Assembly (NCBI RefSeq): GCF_022398315.1 | Contig: NZ_JAKEVF010000001.1 | Location: 915,397-979,396, forward strand | Direction: 5' to 3' | Source: Shewanella sp. Isolate11 | GTDB lineage: Bacteria > Pseudomonadota > Gammaproteobacteria > Enterobacterales > Shewanellaceae | Length of the DNA: 64,000 nt | In this document: positions 8,558-16,428 of the stretch, one piece after another | Numbering within the stretch: position 1 is the stretch's first letter | Layout of the letters: each line of letters starts with the position of its first letter | Position numbers and translations under genes: made by a program | Notes under the pieces: generated by a model | Told to the model about the DNA's origin: nothing | Seen by the model: the letters and a program-made list of their open reading frames with translations, nothing else | The model's database searches: none

Positions 8558-9331
8558 CTACAGATGATCCCAAGAGATGTTAGACACGATACGGCAGCTT
8601 TTACATTGAAAGTGGAACATGTCTAATAAGGGCTCATCAAGTAACCAATCTTGATTACCACAGCGGGGACAGGGACGCTGTTTCTCGGCGGCTAAACTGT
8701 CGCCACCCACCCGATAGAGATAATAATAGGTTGGTATTTGGGTCAGATATTCTATCCTGCCACGGAGATCCCAGCCACGGCGAAACAGGTCGCTGTCGCA
8801 ACGGGTTAATTCATCTAATGCAGCAAATTCGGCTTTAGTGGCTGCAGCCATTTGCAGTTCATCACAGGCTTGCCATTCGGTTTGCCATTTAATGATCCGT
8901 TTATGATCGCCGTTAAATGTCGCGGGGATCTGATACAGCGGAATTGGCTGTAGGGTGTCGCCGTTACGCAAAGGTGAGCACATGTGTACATAGCTGGTGT
9001 AAATTAGCTGCCAGCTTGGGGTTTCCGTACTACTGACTTCGGAATTAATGTCTTGACCGATATACTTCTCACGCGGGTGAAGCAGTTTCGCCTCGGTTAG
9101 TTGCGTCAAGGCGTTACTGACCCAAGGGCTGTTGTAGCGTTTGGCTAAGCTGCTTTTTTCTGGCATCAATAATCGGACTCGAAATTCACCGTCATTAAAA
9201 GCCACGGCAAATTCTCGGCCTAATATTTGGCCATTGGCGCGGTAGGCTTCCAGTAAACCATTGATAGCTTGTTCTGCCGCTGTGATCGTGGTGTTGTCGA
9301 AACATTCAAACCTCAGCTCTACCACATGCAT
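8558..9331 (-). CDS. DUF2310 family protein with C-terminal zinc ribbon
   Basis: 257 aa of unknown function. The C-terminus has CPRCGNQDW (about residues 220-228) and CKSC (about 243-246), a four-Cys zinc ribbon of the kind that suggests nucleic-acid or protein binding. The rest matches my memory of the DUF2310 family of gammaproteobacteria (N-terminal HVVELRFECF, middle RRGWDLRGRIEYLTQIPTYYYLYR). Its start overlaps the stop of the upstream gene by one base (TAATG), so the two are coupled and probably co-expressed. Confidence 0.8.
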   Translation of the reverse strand: MHVVELRFECFDNTTITAAEQAINGLLEAYRANGQILGREFAVAFNDGEFRVRLLMPEKSSLAKRYNSPWVSNALTQLTEAKLLHPREKYIGQDINSEVSSTETPSWQLIYTSYVHMCSPLRNGDTLQPIPLYQIPATFNGDHKRIIKWQTEWQACDELQMAAATKAEFAALDELTRCDSDLFRRGWDLRGRIEYLTQIPTYYYLYRVGGDSLAAEKQRPCPRCGNQDWLLDEPLLDMFHFQCKSCRIVSNISWDHL

Positions 9332-9663
9332 TAGCTATTTTCCTTTTGCTGTAATGCCGACTCTAGTTGCGCCACTCTATCAAGTAGTTTTTGTTGTTGT
9401 TCACGCAAGCTTTGTATTTCTTGATTCAAGCTTATAAGACTGATGGTTTGTGGCTCTGGCTGTGCAGTTTGTACTGCATCGGTACTTGATTGCAATGCGG
9501 CAATTTCTGATTTTGATAATGACTTAAAGCGTTGTAATCCCTGTATTATGACGGGCATAGGTACGCTGTTGCCCAGTTTAGATTTGAGCAAGGCAATACT
9601 CGGTGTTTTTCCTGAAGAGAGGAGCTGCTTTGCCGCAGCTAGCACTTGATCAACGGGTGTCAT
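9331..9663 (-). CDS. Small coiled-coil protein, function unknown
   Basis: 110 aa. The N-terminal 55 residues (VDQVLAAAKQLLSSGKTPSI..LLKSKLG) look like a small helical, winged-helix-like fold of the kind seen at the start of KfrA-like DNA-binding proteins. The C-terminal 35 residues (LNQEIQSLREQQQKLLDRVAQL) are a clear leucine-heptad coiled coil. It is translationally coupled to the DUF2310 zinc-ribbon gene, so the pair may act together. I do not recognise a characterised homologue, and the DNA-binding idea is inference. Confidence 0.75.
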   Translation of the reverse strand: MTPVDQVLAAAKQLLSSGKTPSIALLKSKLGNSVPMPVIIQGLQRFKSLSKSEIAALQSSTDAVQTAQPEPQTISLISLNQEIQSLREQQQKLLDRVAQLESALQQKENS

Positions 9664-9810
9664 AGTTGGTGAGATTCCTTAAATGTTAGTAAGATTTACC
9701 TTAAGTCGAGTATGAAATAATAACCAACTCATTTAAAATCAAGTGTTTATGTTTTTGGCACAGGCTTTGCTTTTCTGATGCTAGTTATAATAGATAAACA
9801 GGAAGTTAAA

Positions 9811-10182
9811 GTGAAAACAAAATTATTGAGTTTGGTACTTTTTGGGGCTGCAAGTGTAGCATTGTCTGGTTGTGTACTTAACATCGGTGATGGTGAAGGC
9901 AATTGGGATAAGGGCGATTCTTGGGAGCGTGTACAAGATCAAAACCGCGCTAATTTAGCTAAATTAAGCTTAGGAATGAGCCGTGATCAAGTGATGACCT
10001 TGATGGGAACGGCAGACTTTAATGAAGCCTATTTGAAGCAAGATAAACAAGTTTTTGTGCTTTATTATCGTACCCAAAGAGTTAAAGGCGATGGCACCAC
10101 CACTAAAGAGGAGTGCACTCCTATAGTGTTAGCCGACAATGCTGTTGTTGGCTGGGGTGAAAAAGCTTACCACAGCATGTAA
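9811..10182 (+). CDS. DUF3192 family lipoprotein
   Basis: The start is GTG 9811, with AGGA seven bases upstream. The protein opens with a lipoprotein signal (KTKLLSLVLFGAASVALSGC), lipidated Cys at residue 21. The mature part contains LSLGMSRDQVMTLMGTADFNEAY, which resembles the BamE/SmpA-type fold (a Gly-Met...V..LMG pattern) found in small outer-membrane lipoproteins, and a conserved late Cys in EECTPIV. It fits DUF3192. I infer an envelope location; its function is unknown. It stands alone, with a strong terminator behind it. Confidence 0.88.
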   Translation: MKTKLLSLVLFGAASVALSGCVLNIGDGEGNWDKGDSWERVQDQNRANLAKLSLGMSRDQVMTLMGTADFNEAYLKQDKQVFVLYYRTQRVKGDGTTTKEECTPIVLADNAVVGWGEKAYHSM

Positions 10183-10192
10183 TGTGAATTTG

Positions 10193-10231
10193 GCCTATCT
10201 ACTTGCTGTAGTAGATAGGCTTTTAATTTTT
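10193..10231 (+). terminator. Intrinsic terminator after the DUF3192 gene
   Basis: A perfect 10-bp stem GCCTATCTAC/GTAGATAGGC with an 8-base loop is followed by TTTTAATTTTT. It sits 10 bases past the stop codon and faces the convergent DUF2789 gene. Confidence 0.9.
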
Positions 10232-10236
10232 AATCT

Positions 10237-10467
10237 CTAGCCTCTAAGTTGAGCATCGAGTTGATCGATTATCTCTGTCCACATGGCATCTTCTTCTAAT
10301 GCTTCTTTGATGAAATGCTTTTGCGCTTGAGTCCAGAAACTGGCATCAACCAGATGTGTTTGGGCATCAATATTATGCTGACTGATAAATTGCTCTATTG
10401 CTTGCTCACTACTAGGAAGACCGAGTTGGTCGAATAGCGATTGAAAATTGGGTTGGTTAATGTCCAT
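10237..10467 (-). CDS. DUF2789 domain protein
   Basis: 76 aa acidic protein. The whole length (FQSLFDQLGLPSSEQAIEQF, then ASFWTQAQKHFIKEALEEDAMWTEIIDQLD) matches the small DUF2789 family known in Shewanella, Vibrio and Pseudomonas, whose function is unknown. No signal peptide or membrane segment. It is probably monocistronic, lying between a convergent lipoprotein gene and a divergent acetyltransferase gene. Confidence 0.8.
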   Translation of the reverse strand: MDINQPNFQSLFDQLGLPSSEQAIEQFISQHNIDAQTHLVDASFWTQAQKHFIKEALEEDAMWTEIIDQLDAQLRG

Positions 10468-10658
10468 TAATAAAGCCCTCTTGAATTAGCGCATCTATTT
10501 TATCCTGTTGCTCATAGTATGGAACGGATCTGGTTAAGTTTCTAACTGTCGCCTTTAACTCAGCAGTGTCTTAACCCCTTTAAAGCAATATTGATTAAAG
10601 TTTGCACTTTTTTACAAGCTTGTTACATTGGGATGGTTGATCGCTAATAAGGAAACCA

Positions 10659-11324
10659 GTGATGAATGACCATGCAGCACAAAACACGCTCAATAATTAT
10701 AAAGCTGTATATTTAACCGCAGAAGATCTGCGCGTTGCCGCTTCTATTTTGTATAACGCCTACCATGATGATCTCTTCTTTATTTCCGCCTTGCATCAAG
10801 GTGACCAAGCACAATATGAACAAAAACTCAGAGGCGCTATTCGTGAAGAACTGCATACTCTTTGGCAGGAAGAACAAGCATTAATTGGCTTGTTTGATGA
10901 TGACCGCCTGGTGGGGCTTGCTTGTATCGTGACCCAGCAAGTACCACTAGGAGAAGCACGTTATTGGCATTGGCGCTTAAAAATGTTGTTGAGCGCTGGC
11001 TGGCAATCGACTCAAGCATTGATGAAGAAGGAAGCTTCTATCTTAGAGCATCTGCCCAGTACCCATTGCGGTATTGTGCAATTTATTGCCTTAACCCCGA
11101 TTGAGCAACACAAAGGACTTGGTGCCCGGTTAGTGCAAGCCGTGATGAGTTGGTGTGATGAACAACCTCAGCTCGATGGTATTGGTGTTTATGTGACGCA
11201 AGAGAGTCACGCTCAGTTGTTCTCTGGTTTGGGTTTTGCTGCGTTAGAAAAGTTGACTATTGCCGATGTCGAGGGGGAATTGCTGTTTTACCGGAGTCAG
11301 GAAAGTGAATCAACGCTTCGATAG
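10659..11324 (+). CDS. GNAT family N-acetyltransferase
   Basis: 221 aa. The acetyl-CoA binding part of the GNAT fold is visible at IVQFIALTPIEQHKGLGARLVQAVMSW (about residues 138-164), with the Q/RxxGxG/A motif A read as HKGLGARL, followed by GIGVYVTQESHAQLFSGLGF typical of motif B. The acceptor substrate cannot be read from the sequence. Starts GTG 10659 and ATG 10662 are adjacent; AAGGA at 10649-10653 suits either. A possible promoter is TTGCAC/16 bp/TACATT (10602-10629). The 3' end overlaps the next gene. Confidence 0.85.
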   Translation: MMNDHAAQNTLNNYKAVYLTAEDLRVAASILYNAYHDDLFFISALHQGDQAQYEQKLRGAIREELHTLWQEEQALIGLFDDDRLVGLACIVTQQVPLGEARYWHWRLKMLLSAGWQSTQALMKKEASILEHLPSTHCGIVQFIALTPIEQHKGLGARLVQAVMSWCDEQPQLDGIGVYVTQESHAQLFSGLGFAALEKLTIADVEGELLFYRSQESESTLR

Positions 11325-11613
11325 TTTCTGGGCATTTTATCCCTATTACCTGTCTGAACACAGTGATCCCCGTTGTCGCGCTTTACATTATATTGGCAGT
11401 ATTTCAGTCTTGATCATCATAGGATTTAGTCTGTTATTTCAAAATGCGACTTGGTTGCTATTAACGCCGATTGCTGGATATGGTTTTGCCTGGTTAGGTC
11501 ATGGTATTTTTGAACATAATCGACCAGCCACTTTTGAGCACCCTTTATATAGCTTTATGGCGGATTGGTTAATGTTAGCGCAGTGGCTGAGTTCAATTTT
11601 TAAATCGAGTTAA
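11305..11613 (+). CDS. DUF962 / Mpo1-like small membrane protein
   Basis: 102 aa from GTG 11305, overlapping the end of the acetyltransferase gene by 20 bases. It has the family start FDSFWAFYPYYLSEHSDPRCRALHYIG, two hydrophobic segments (about residues 33-50 and 54-72) and the block LGHGIFEHNRPATFEHPLYSFMADW, with conserved His and Asn. Yeast Mpo1 of this family is an iron-dependent dioxygenase acting on 2-hydroxy fatty acids; whether bacterial members do this is not established. I infer an inner-membrane location. Confidence 0.85.
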   Translation: MNQRFDSFWAFYPYYLSEHSDPRCRALHYIGSISVLIIIGFSLLFQNATWLLLTPIAGYGFAWLGHGIFEHNRPATFEHPLYSFMADWLMLAQWLSSIFKSS

Positions 11614-11757
11614 CTGATGCTGAGACAGTAATTTAATTTTTAATGTGTTTGTCTACTTTGCATTAACATCGCAATAACTTTGGTTGTGTAGCTTTATGTA
11701 GAAGTGCTGTAATCGATTAATACGTCTTCATTTTTTTCGCTCAATGCCTTGGTGTTT
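11614..11757. other. Gene-free stretch before the first Csr RNA
   Basis: AT-rich DNA between the DUF962 stop and the first UvrY box. I see no coding frame, terminator or repeat in it. Confidence 0.6.
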
Positions 11758-11775
11758 TGTGCGAGATCTCTCACA
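11758..11775. promoter_or_regulatory. UvrY/GacA binding box upstream of the first Csr RNA
   Basis: TGTGCGAGATCTCTCACA, an 18-bp near-perfect palindrome (one mismatch), matches the TGTAAGN6CTTACA-type box bound by UvrY/GacA upstream of csrB and csrC genes. Its centre lies about 165 bp before the TATACT -10 element at 11932. The second RNA has nearly the same spacing. Confidence 0.85.
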
Positions 11776-11943
11776 ACCGTGTAATACATTTGCTCGTTAT
11801 AACCACTGTTTTTATATGGGTACAATATAAAGATTTTATAAATCAATTGTTTATATCATAATTGTTTGTGATTGTTTTTTGTTCGATAAGATATTGTTTT
11901 TTAATAGGCTATATTGATGTCGTGGATTGCCTATACTAAATCT

Positions 11944-12309
11944 TCAGGCAACGGATTGAGCTTGAATCGCCATAGGTCATCACATGTTTGGATAAACATT
12001 TGGGTAGACGGTGTTAAGGAAGAACATAGGAAATGTTCATGCTAAAGGGACATAGCTCAGAAGGAAATGCAGCAGATTCAAGCCAAATGGATTATGGAAC
12101 TTAGTACAGGATGTGCTAAATATCTTTAAGGATGAGGAGTTTCGGTTAAATGATTTAACTGAACATGGATGTAGTAACAGGACGTTAATGGATGATAGGG
12201 ACTGGCAGGGTTGCTAGCATTTTAAGGATGATGCAGGGAGCATTTAAATAGCGGGATGGCTAATTGAAGAGCAGTATGAAGGCGCACTTTTTAAAGTGCG
12301 CCTTTTCTT
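11944..12309 (+). ncRNA. csrB: CsrB/CsrC-type CsrA-sequestering RNA, copy 1
   Basis: About 366 nt with no sensible reading frame and about 18 GGA triplets, many as AGGA or TGGA in hairpin loops (for example ATGTT-TGGATA-AACAT and ACAT-AGGA-AATGT). That is the layout of CsrB-family RNAs, which titrate the translational regulator CsrA. A consensus-like -10 TATACT (11932-11937) sets the 5' end near 11944. The 3' end is an intrinsic terminator, stem GGCGCACTT/AAGTGCGCC (12281-12302) plus TTTTCTTT. The exact start is inferred. The end sequence GCGGGATGGCT just before the terminator recurs in copy 2. Confidence 0.88.
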
Positions 12310-12356
12310 TTGCCTATTTTAAATGTAATCCATAGCGTACCTTTTGCTTAAGCCTG

Positions 12357-12374
12357 TGTAAGAGATCTCTTACA
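12357..12374. promoter_or_regulatory. UvrY/GacA binding box upstream of the second Csr RNA
   Basis: TGTAAGAGATCTCTTACA is a perfect 18-bp palindrome and matches the E. coli csrB UvrY site almost base for base. Its centre is about 162 bp before the -10 TATCAT at 12528. The surrounding 12310-12540 is AT-rich and otherwise empty. Confidence 0.92.
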
Positions 12375-12540
12375 AGAATGTGAGACAAATAAGCTTGTTT
12401 AATCTATCTATCTCTTTATGGATATTTTTATTTCATTAATAACAATACGTTAATGGTATGTTGAATTTGTATTACAAATTTATCGTGTTTAAAGTTTGTA
12501 AATATCCAGAGATTAAATTTGTCTAGGTATCATAGAATTA

Positions 12541-12827
12541 GTTGCGTTCAAGGACGACACTCTTCCACCTAGGATGGTGGTTAACACGGAAAGTGATGAA
12601 TGGATTCTCAAGGATGAACTTTGGACATGTATTAAGGATAATACAAACTTGGTCATGGATAACCAAGTGAAAGGGAAGGTGCCTTTGGGTACAAGGAAAA
12701 GTAGGGAAACAGGGATGAAGCAAGGAGCAAAGTGATCGCATGGATGGTGCAGGGAGCACAGTTATAGCGGGATAGCTTAGCAAAAAGACAGAAGGCGCGG
12801 CTCTTAACTGAGCCGCGCTTTTTCTTT
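12541..12827 (+). ncRNA. csrC: CsrB/CsrC-type CsrA-sequestering RNA, copy 2
   Basis: About 285 nt with about 16 GGA motifs. Several sit in textbook CsrA-binding hairpins: CCACC-TAGGAT-GGTGG, GTATT-AAGGAT-AATAC, CTTGGT-CATGGATA-ACCAAG and GTGC-AGGGA-GCAC. The -10 TATCAT (12528-12533) predicts a start near 12541. The terminator stem GCGCGGCTC/GAGCCGCGC (12795-12818) with TTTTTCTTT ends it. It is only loosely similar to copy 1 outside the GGA loops, the GCGGGATxGCT block and the terminator, so the pair is old. The symbol is tentative; Shewanella papers also use csrB1/csrB2. Confidence 0.9.
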
Positions 12828-12841
12828 ATCTGCGATTTATA

Positions 12842-13234
12842 TTACTTACAACCGCCGCTTTTGCAGCCGCCACGACTCGCACCACCACAACCACCGATAG
12901 TGCCTGAGGTTTGAGGTGCTTCAAGCCACTCTGGCTCAGGGAAGATTGGCCATTGAATTCGCTCAACTTTTTTACCATGCATCCAGAAATTTGCCTGATA
13001 TTGATTGATGCCATCGGTACTGAATTCCATCAAGAACTTCGCTTTCCAGGTTAATCCGCTGCTCCCACCTATACTGGGACGAGCGGATTCCATTGCGATG
13101 GCTAATAGTTGGACTTTCTGCTTACGGCATTCACTGTTAGCAAATCGACGGCTGATCTCGGCCATCTGTCTTAATTGCCAAAAAAAAGCGATGATCACGA
13201 CTAAGGCAGCGATCAATAAAAAATCTGTCATCAT
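12842..13234 (-). CDS. DUF3301 family membrane protein with Cys-rich tail
   Basis: 130 aa. One N-terminal membrane segment (FLLIAALVVIIAFFWQL, residues 5-21) is followed by a RRFANSECRKQKVQLLAIAM block typical of DUF3301. The body ends in a Gly/Cys/Lys-rich tail (GGCGGASRGGCKSGGCK). The three closely spaced Cys could bind metal or be a disordered appendage. The start (ATG 13234, or 13231) overlaps the stop of the upstream DUF3549 gene, so the two are coupled. Function unknown. Confidence 0.82.
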   Translation of the reverse strand: MMTDFLLIAALVVIIAFFWQLRQMAEISRRFANSECRKQKVQLLAIAMESARPSIGGSSGLTWKAKFLMEFSTDGINQYQANFWMHGKKVERIQWPIFPEPEWLEAPQTSGTIGGCGGASRGGCKSGGCK

Positions 13235-14244
13235 GCTTTGGTTACCTTAAACAGTCCGCCAATGGCGGCTGACAATGCTGGGCTGCGATCTGGATTTCGA
13301 AGTGCCATAAGCAGTTCGGGTCTAATCGCCGGAATAGCTACGATATCAGCAAAAATTTGGTTAAAGAAGTGTTGTTCTTGTTTTGCCAACGCTTCGAGAT
13401 AAAGAGTGCGAGTTTGATCGTCTTTTAATGCTGTCCAGTTACGTGCGGCAATAGTGATTAAAGCTTCATCATTCAAATTATCTTGCTGAGCCAGATATTG
13501 GATTGCACGTTGAGAATATTGCGGCAGTGAAGCGAGGGCGCGCATGAAGTACAGTTTGTGCTCTGGAGCAGATTGATAAAGTTTTTCTAGCAAACGCTCG
13601 GCCAGGTCAGCATGGATATTTAGATGCTCCAGTTGCTGACAAAGGGCGATTTGCACTTCGATTGCACTGTGTTGGAAGGCATTTTCAATTTGTTGTTGAT
13701 GATCGAGTTCATCGGCACGTACACAAATATCGGCGATCCCTTGTAACCCTACATCTTGCCAACGATCACTCTCCATTTGTCCTGAAAGATACTGATAGGC
13801 AAATTCATACTGTGGTGAGGCAGGTTTAGCCAATTGCTTTTTTACCAAGGCATTAAATAAGGCTAGTTTTTCAGCCGCAGGTTTAAAGGCAAACGGATGA
13901 TTGGCCAGTTTGTCTTGATCGGCCTCAGACATCGGCTGGGTCGGATCGCTGCCTAAGGCTTCCAGTACCATGCGAATAAATTGGGTTCTTGGCGCAGGCG
14001 ACAAAAGTCCACGTTCATCTAATGGCAGTTTGAGAAACCAGATGTAATATTGTTCAGTGGCATCCCAAAAAACGATAGCAAATTGGGCATGGCCTTGGAT
14101 AGGCGCAGGATAAGGGGTAGCAAGTTGCTCTATTTGTGAAAAGGCTAGGGGAGCGATATGTTGAACACGACGACCAAGTTCATAAACTTCAAATTGGGTA
14201 TTAGCTGCATTTAAAAACTGGGTGAGGGTGGTGATATCAGTCAT
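13231..14244 (-). CDS. DUF3549 family protein
   Basis: 337 aa from ATG 14244 (MTDITTLTQFLNAANTQFEV). The 11 codons before it are not family-like. It has no signal peptide or membrane segment. The C-terminal two thirds are all-helical, with repeated Leu/Ala-rich helix pairs (DELDHQQQIENAFQ, LEHLNIHADLAERLLEKLYQ and so on) like a HEAT or TPR-type solenoid. It corresponds to the conserved DUF3549 family of Shewanella and Vibrio, function unknown. It forms a two-gene operon with the DUF3301 gene. Confidence 0.82.
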   Translation of the reverse strand: MTDITTLTQFLNAANTQFEVYELGRRVQHIAPLAFSQIEQLATPYPAPIQGHAQFAIVFWDATEQYYIWFLKLPLDERGLLSPAPRTQFIRMVLEALGSDPTQPMSEADQDKLANHPFAFKPAAEKLALFNALVKKQLAKPASPQYEFAYQYLSGQMESDRWQDVGLQGIADICVRADELDHQQQIENAFQHSAIEVQIALCQQLEHLNIHADLAERLLEKLYQSAPEHKLYFMRALASLPQYSQRAIQYLAQQDNLNDEALITIAARNWTALKDDQTRTLYLEALAKQEQHFFNQIFADIVAIPAIRPELLMALRNPDRSPALSAAIGGLFKVTKA

Positions 14245-14485
14245 CGGAAGGCCATTAACTCTAAAAACAAATTTCAATAGTCGCCATTATAACCTGAATT
14301 AGAGATAAGAAAGTCGATGTGACTTGATTCTTGTTAATAAACGCCTCTTTTTTACTCAGTGAGATGGGTTAGGGACAACAGACTCTAATAGGTACAAGTT
14401 AGATGAGATGATATAATTTGCCGTTAAATAGCCAAGATAAGCGTCATCTGACTCGGTGAAGCATATGGCTAAAATAGGAATTGTG

Positions 14486-14806
14486 ATGTTGTACCTCTTT
14501 ACTCAAAAACAGCTGGGATTGATAGAGCTGGAATTAAAGTCTCTGGGCTTATGGTCTAGTCAAATGCCTTCGGCTCAAGCCTTAGCAGATCCAACCCCAT
14601 TTGCTTGTGAGTCATTAGCTTTTGAGCAGTGGTTGCAGTTTATTTTTATTCCAAAAATGAGCGAGATAATAGCTCAGAAAACCAGCTTGCCGACAAAAAT
14701 TGCATTAGCGCCGATGGCCGAATACCTATGGCAAGAACGCAGCGAAATGCGTCAGTTGATCTTTCTTTTAAACCAATTAGATGAGTGTTTGAGTGAACCA
14801 AGATAA
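14486..14806 (+). CDS. yqcC: YqcC family protein (DUF446)
   Basis: 106 aa from ATG 14486, with AGGA six bases upstream; the earlier GTG 14456 lacks a site. The pattern LEQWLQFIFIPKM followed by LPTKIALAPMAEYLW matches YqcC, a small helical protein of unknown function found beside truC in E. coli. It overlaps truC by 14 bases, which supports co-translation. Confidence 0.88.
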   Translation: MLYLFTQKQLGLIELELKSLGLWSSQMPSAQALADPTPFACESLAFEQWLQFIFIPKMSEIIAQKTSLPTKIALAPMAEYLWQERSEMRQLIFLLNQLDECLSEPR

Positions 14807-15611
14807 GCCAATGCAACAACCACAGGATGCCATCAATGCCGATGAGCTAGAACAAGCTCCCGAAATAACCATACTGTTTGAAGATGACGATGTAGTGGTG
14901 ATCCATAAGCCCGCCGGTTTATTGGTGCATCGCAGTTATCTTGCCAGACGTGAACGCTTTTTTGCGATGCAGATGACCCGAGACAAAGTGGGCTGTCATG
15001 TGTTTCCTGTGCATCGTTTAGACAGACCGACATCGGGTGTATTACTGTTTGCCAAAAGTGCCGAGATGGCCAATGTATTGTGTGAACAGTTCGCCTCTAA
15101 GGTGGTAGAAAAACAGTATCTGGCGATTGTGCGCGGTAACGTCTTACAAGGTGATTTATTGGATTATCCGCTGAAACAGGAATTTGACGAACTCGGTGAC
15201 AAGCATGTGGATCCGAATAAGGCTGCCCAAGAGGCGCAGACCTCTTATCAACCCTTGTTAAATTGTGAGATCCCTTATTCATCTGGACGTTATCCAACCA
15301 GTCGTTTTGCTTTAGTACAATTAACTCCACATACGGGACGCAAACACCAGCTTCGTCGCCATATGGCGCATCTACGTCACCCTATTATTGGTGACACTAC
15401 CCATGGTGATGGTAAACAGAATCGGTTCTTTCGTGAACATTTTGGGATAAATCGACTCTGGCTGATTGCTAAAAAATTGAGCTTTAATCACCCAAGAACG
15501 GGTGAGCGGGTCAGCGTCGAAACCGAATTGGAAGCAGAATGGCTGACTCTGTTTAGCGCATTTGGTTGGGATGAATCTATTGATAATTCGCCGAGTCAAC
15601 TTATTTGCTGA
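14793..15611 (+). CDS. truC: tRNA pseudouridine(65) synthase TruC
   Basis: Converts U65 of certain tRNAs (Ile1 and Asp in E. coli) to pseudouridine. RluA-type catalytic block HRLDRPTSGVLLFAKS, with the nucleophilic Asp near residue 76, preceded by ILFEDDDVVVIHKPAGLLVHRS. Later blocks TPHTGRKHQLRRHMAHLRHPIIGDTTHG and FFREHFGINRLWL are specific for TruC. It starts at GTG 14793 inside yqcC; an ATG at 14811 is the alternative. 272 aa, normal length. Confidence 0.96.
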   Translation: MNQDKPMQQPQDAINADELEQAPEITILFEDDDVVVIHKPAGLLVHRSYLARRERFFAMQMTRDKVGCHVFPVHRLDRPTSGVLLFAKSAEMANVLCEQFASKVVEKQYLAIVRGNVLQGDLLDYPLKQEFDELGDKHVDPNKAAQEAQTSYQPLLNCEIPYSSGRYPTSRFALVQLTPHTGRKHQLRRHMAHLRHPIIGDTTHGDGKQNRFFREHFGINRLWLIAKKLSFNHPRTGERVSVETELEAEWLTLFSAFGWDESIDNSPSQLIC

Positions 15612-15689
15612 TCAGCTGGTATATTCAGTAACACTTGAGAATTGACACTAATTGAGTTAATGCTTTGCTGTTACTTATACTGATAGGTA

Positions 15690-15872
15690 TTATTCATTGT
15701 ATTCAATGACTTCAGCTTTAAACTCGAATGGTTTTTCTTGATGCTGGTTAGGATTGTCGGTGGCAGAGGATTGATGCTCTAGTGCTTGCGCCGTTCTGAA
15801 ATAACACATTCGTCGAATATGGGCACAACGCTGAACATGTTTTAAATGTTTTTTACGGCTGGAGTGTCGCAT
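15690..15872 (-). CDS. Possible 60-aa small protein
   Basis: An open frame on the opposite strand between truC and yqcA. It is basic at the N-terminus (RHSSRKKHLKHVQRCAHIRRM) and acidic at the C-terminus. AGGA lies seven bases before the ATG, which is better than chance. I recognise no family. It could be a genuine small Shewanella protein or a chance frame in a 350-base gap that otherwise holds nothing but the yqcA promoter. Confidence 0.4.
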   Translation of the reverse strand: MRHSSRKKHLKHVQRCAHIRRMCYFRTAQALEHQSSATDNPNQHQEKPFEFKAEVIEYNE

Positions 15873-15963
15873 CTGTCGATCCTGAAGCTCAATCTAGCTA
15901 TCGAGCCTGCAATAAAGTATGTTTGAATTATAAGTAAATTATGGGTTAAGGGCTAAATAAAAC

Positions 15964-16428
15964 ATGAGAAAAGTGAATCTGGTTTTTGGAACTGTTTACG
16001 GTAATGCGCAATTTGTGGCGCAGACTGTTCAGGAACAACTGGTCGCAACGGGTCGCGAGGCTAACTTGATGACGCCAGAGACTTTATCTGGATTTGTACC
16101 ACCTGAAGATGAGTTATTGTTGATTGTCACCTCGACCACTGGTCAGGGCGATATTCCTGACGATCTCAATTTGTGGTTCGAAACCCTCAGAGGCGACGCG
16201 CCTTATTTGCCCAAACTCGAATATGGGGTGATCGCATTAGGTGACTCAAGCTATGAAACCTTCTGTAATGCTGGTGTTCGTTTTGACGAGCTCTTTACCG
16301 AGCTGGGTGCCACTCGAATTGGTGAGCTATTGAAGATTGATGCCTGTGAAACCATGGAACCAGAAGTAGATGCTAAGGAGTGGCTAAGCGAGTGGACCAA
16401 ACTCATCGCCAGCAATCCGATCGATTAG
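15964..16428 (+). CDS. yqcA: Flavodoxin YqcA
   Basis: 154 aa short-chain flavodoxin, binding FMN as an electron carrier. The phosphate-binding loop reads FGTVYGNAQFVA (residues 8-19), the second FMN loop STTGQGDIPDD (about 56-66), and the third IALGDSSYETFCNAG (about 94-108). It lies in the same neighbourhood as yqcA in E. coli, next to truC and yqcC, although here a 350-base gap separates it from truC. Its 3' end overlaps the PTS gene by 49 bases in another frame. Confidence 0.92.
   Translation: MRKVNLVFGTVYGNAQFVAQTVQEQLVATGREANLMTPETLSGFVPPEDELLLIVTSTTGQGDIPDDLNLWFETLRGDAPYLPKLEYGVIALGDSSYETFCNAGVRFDELFTELGATRIGELLKIDACETMEPEVDAKEWLSEWTKLIASNPID

Noticed and set aside
12538..12783. 81-residue minus-strand frame
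   Set aside because: It lies entirely over the second Csr RNA, is Pro/His/Cys-rich without family features, and the RNA reading explains every structure there.
16380..16428. Overlap of yqcA and the PTS gene as a frameshift or fusion
   Set aside because: Both reading frames are complete with normal ends and starts, so it is an ordinary gene overlap.
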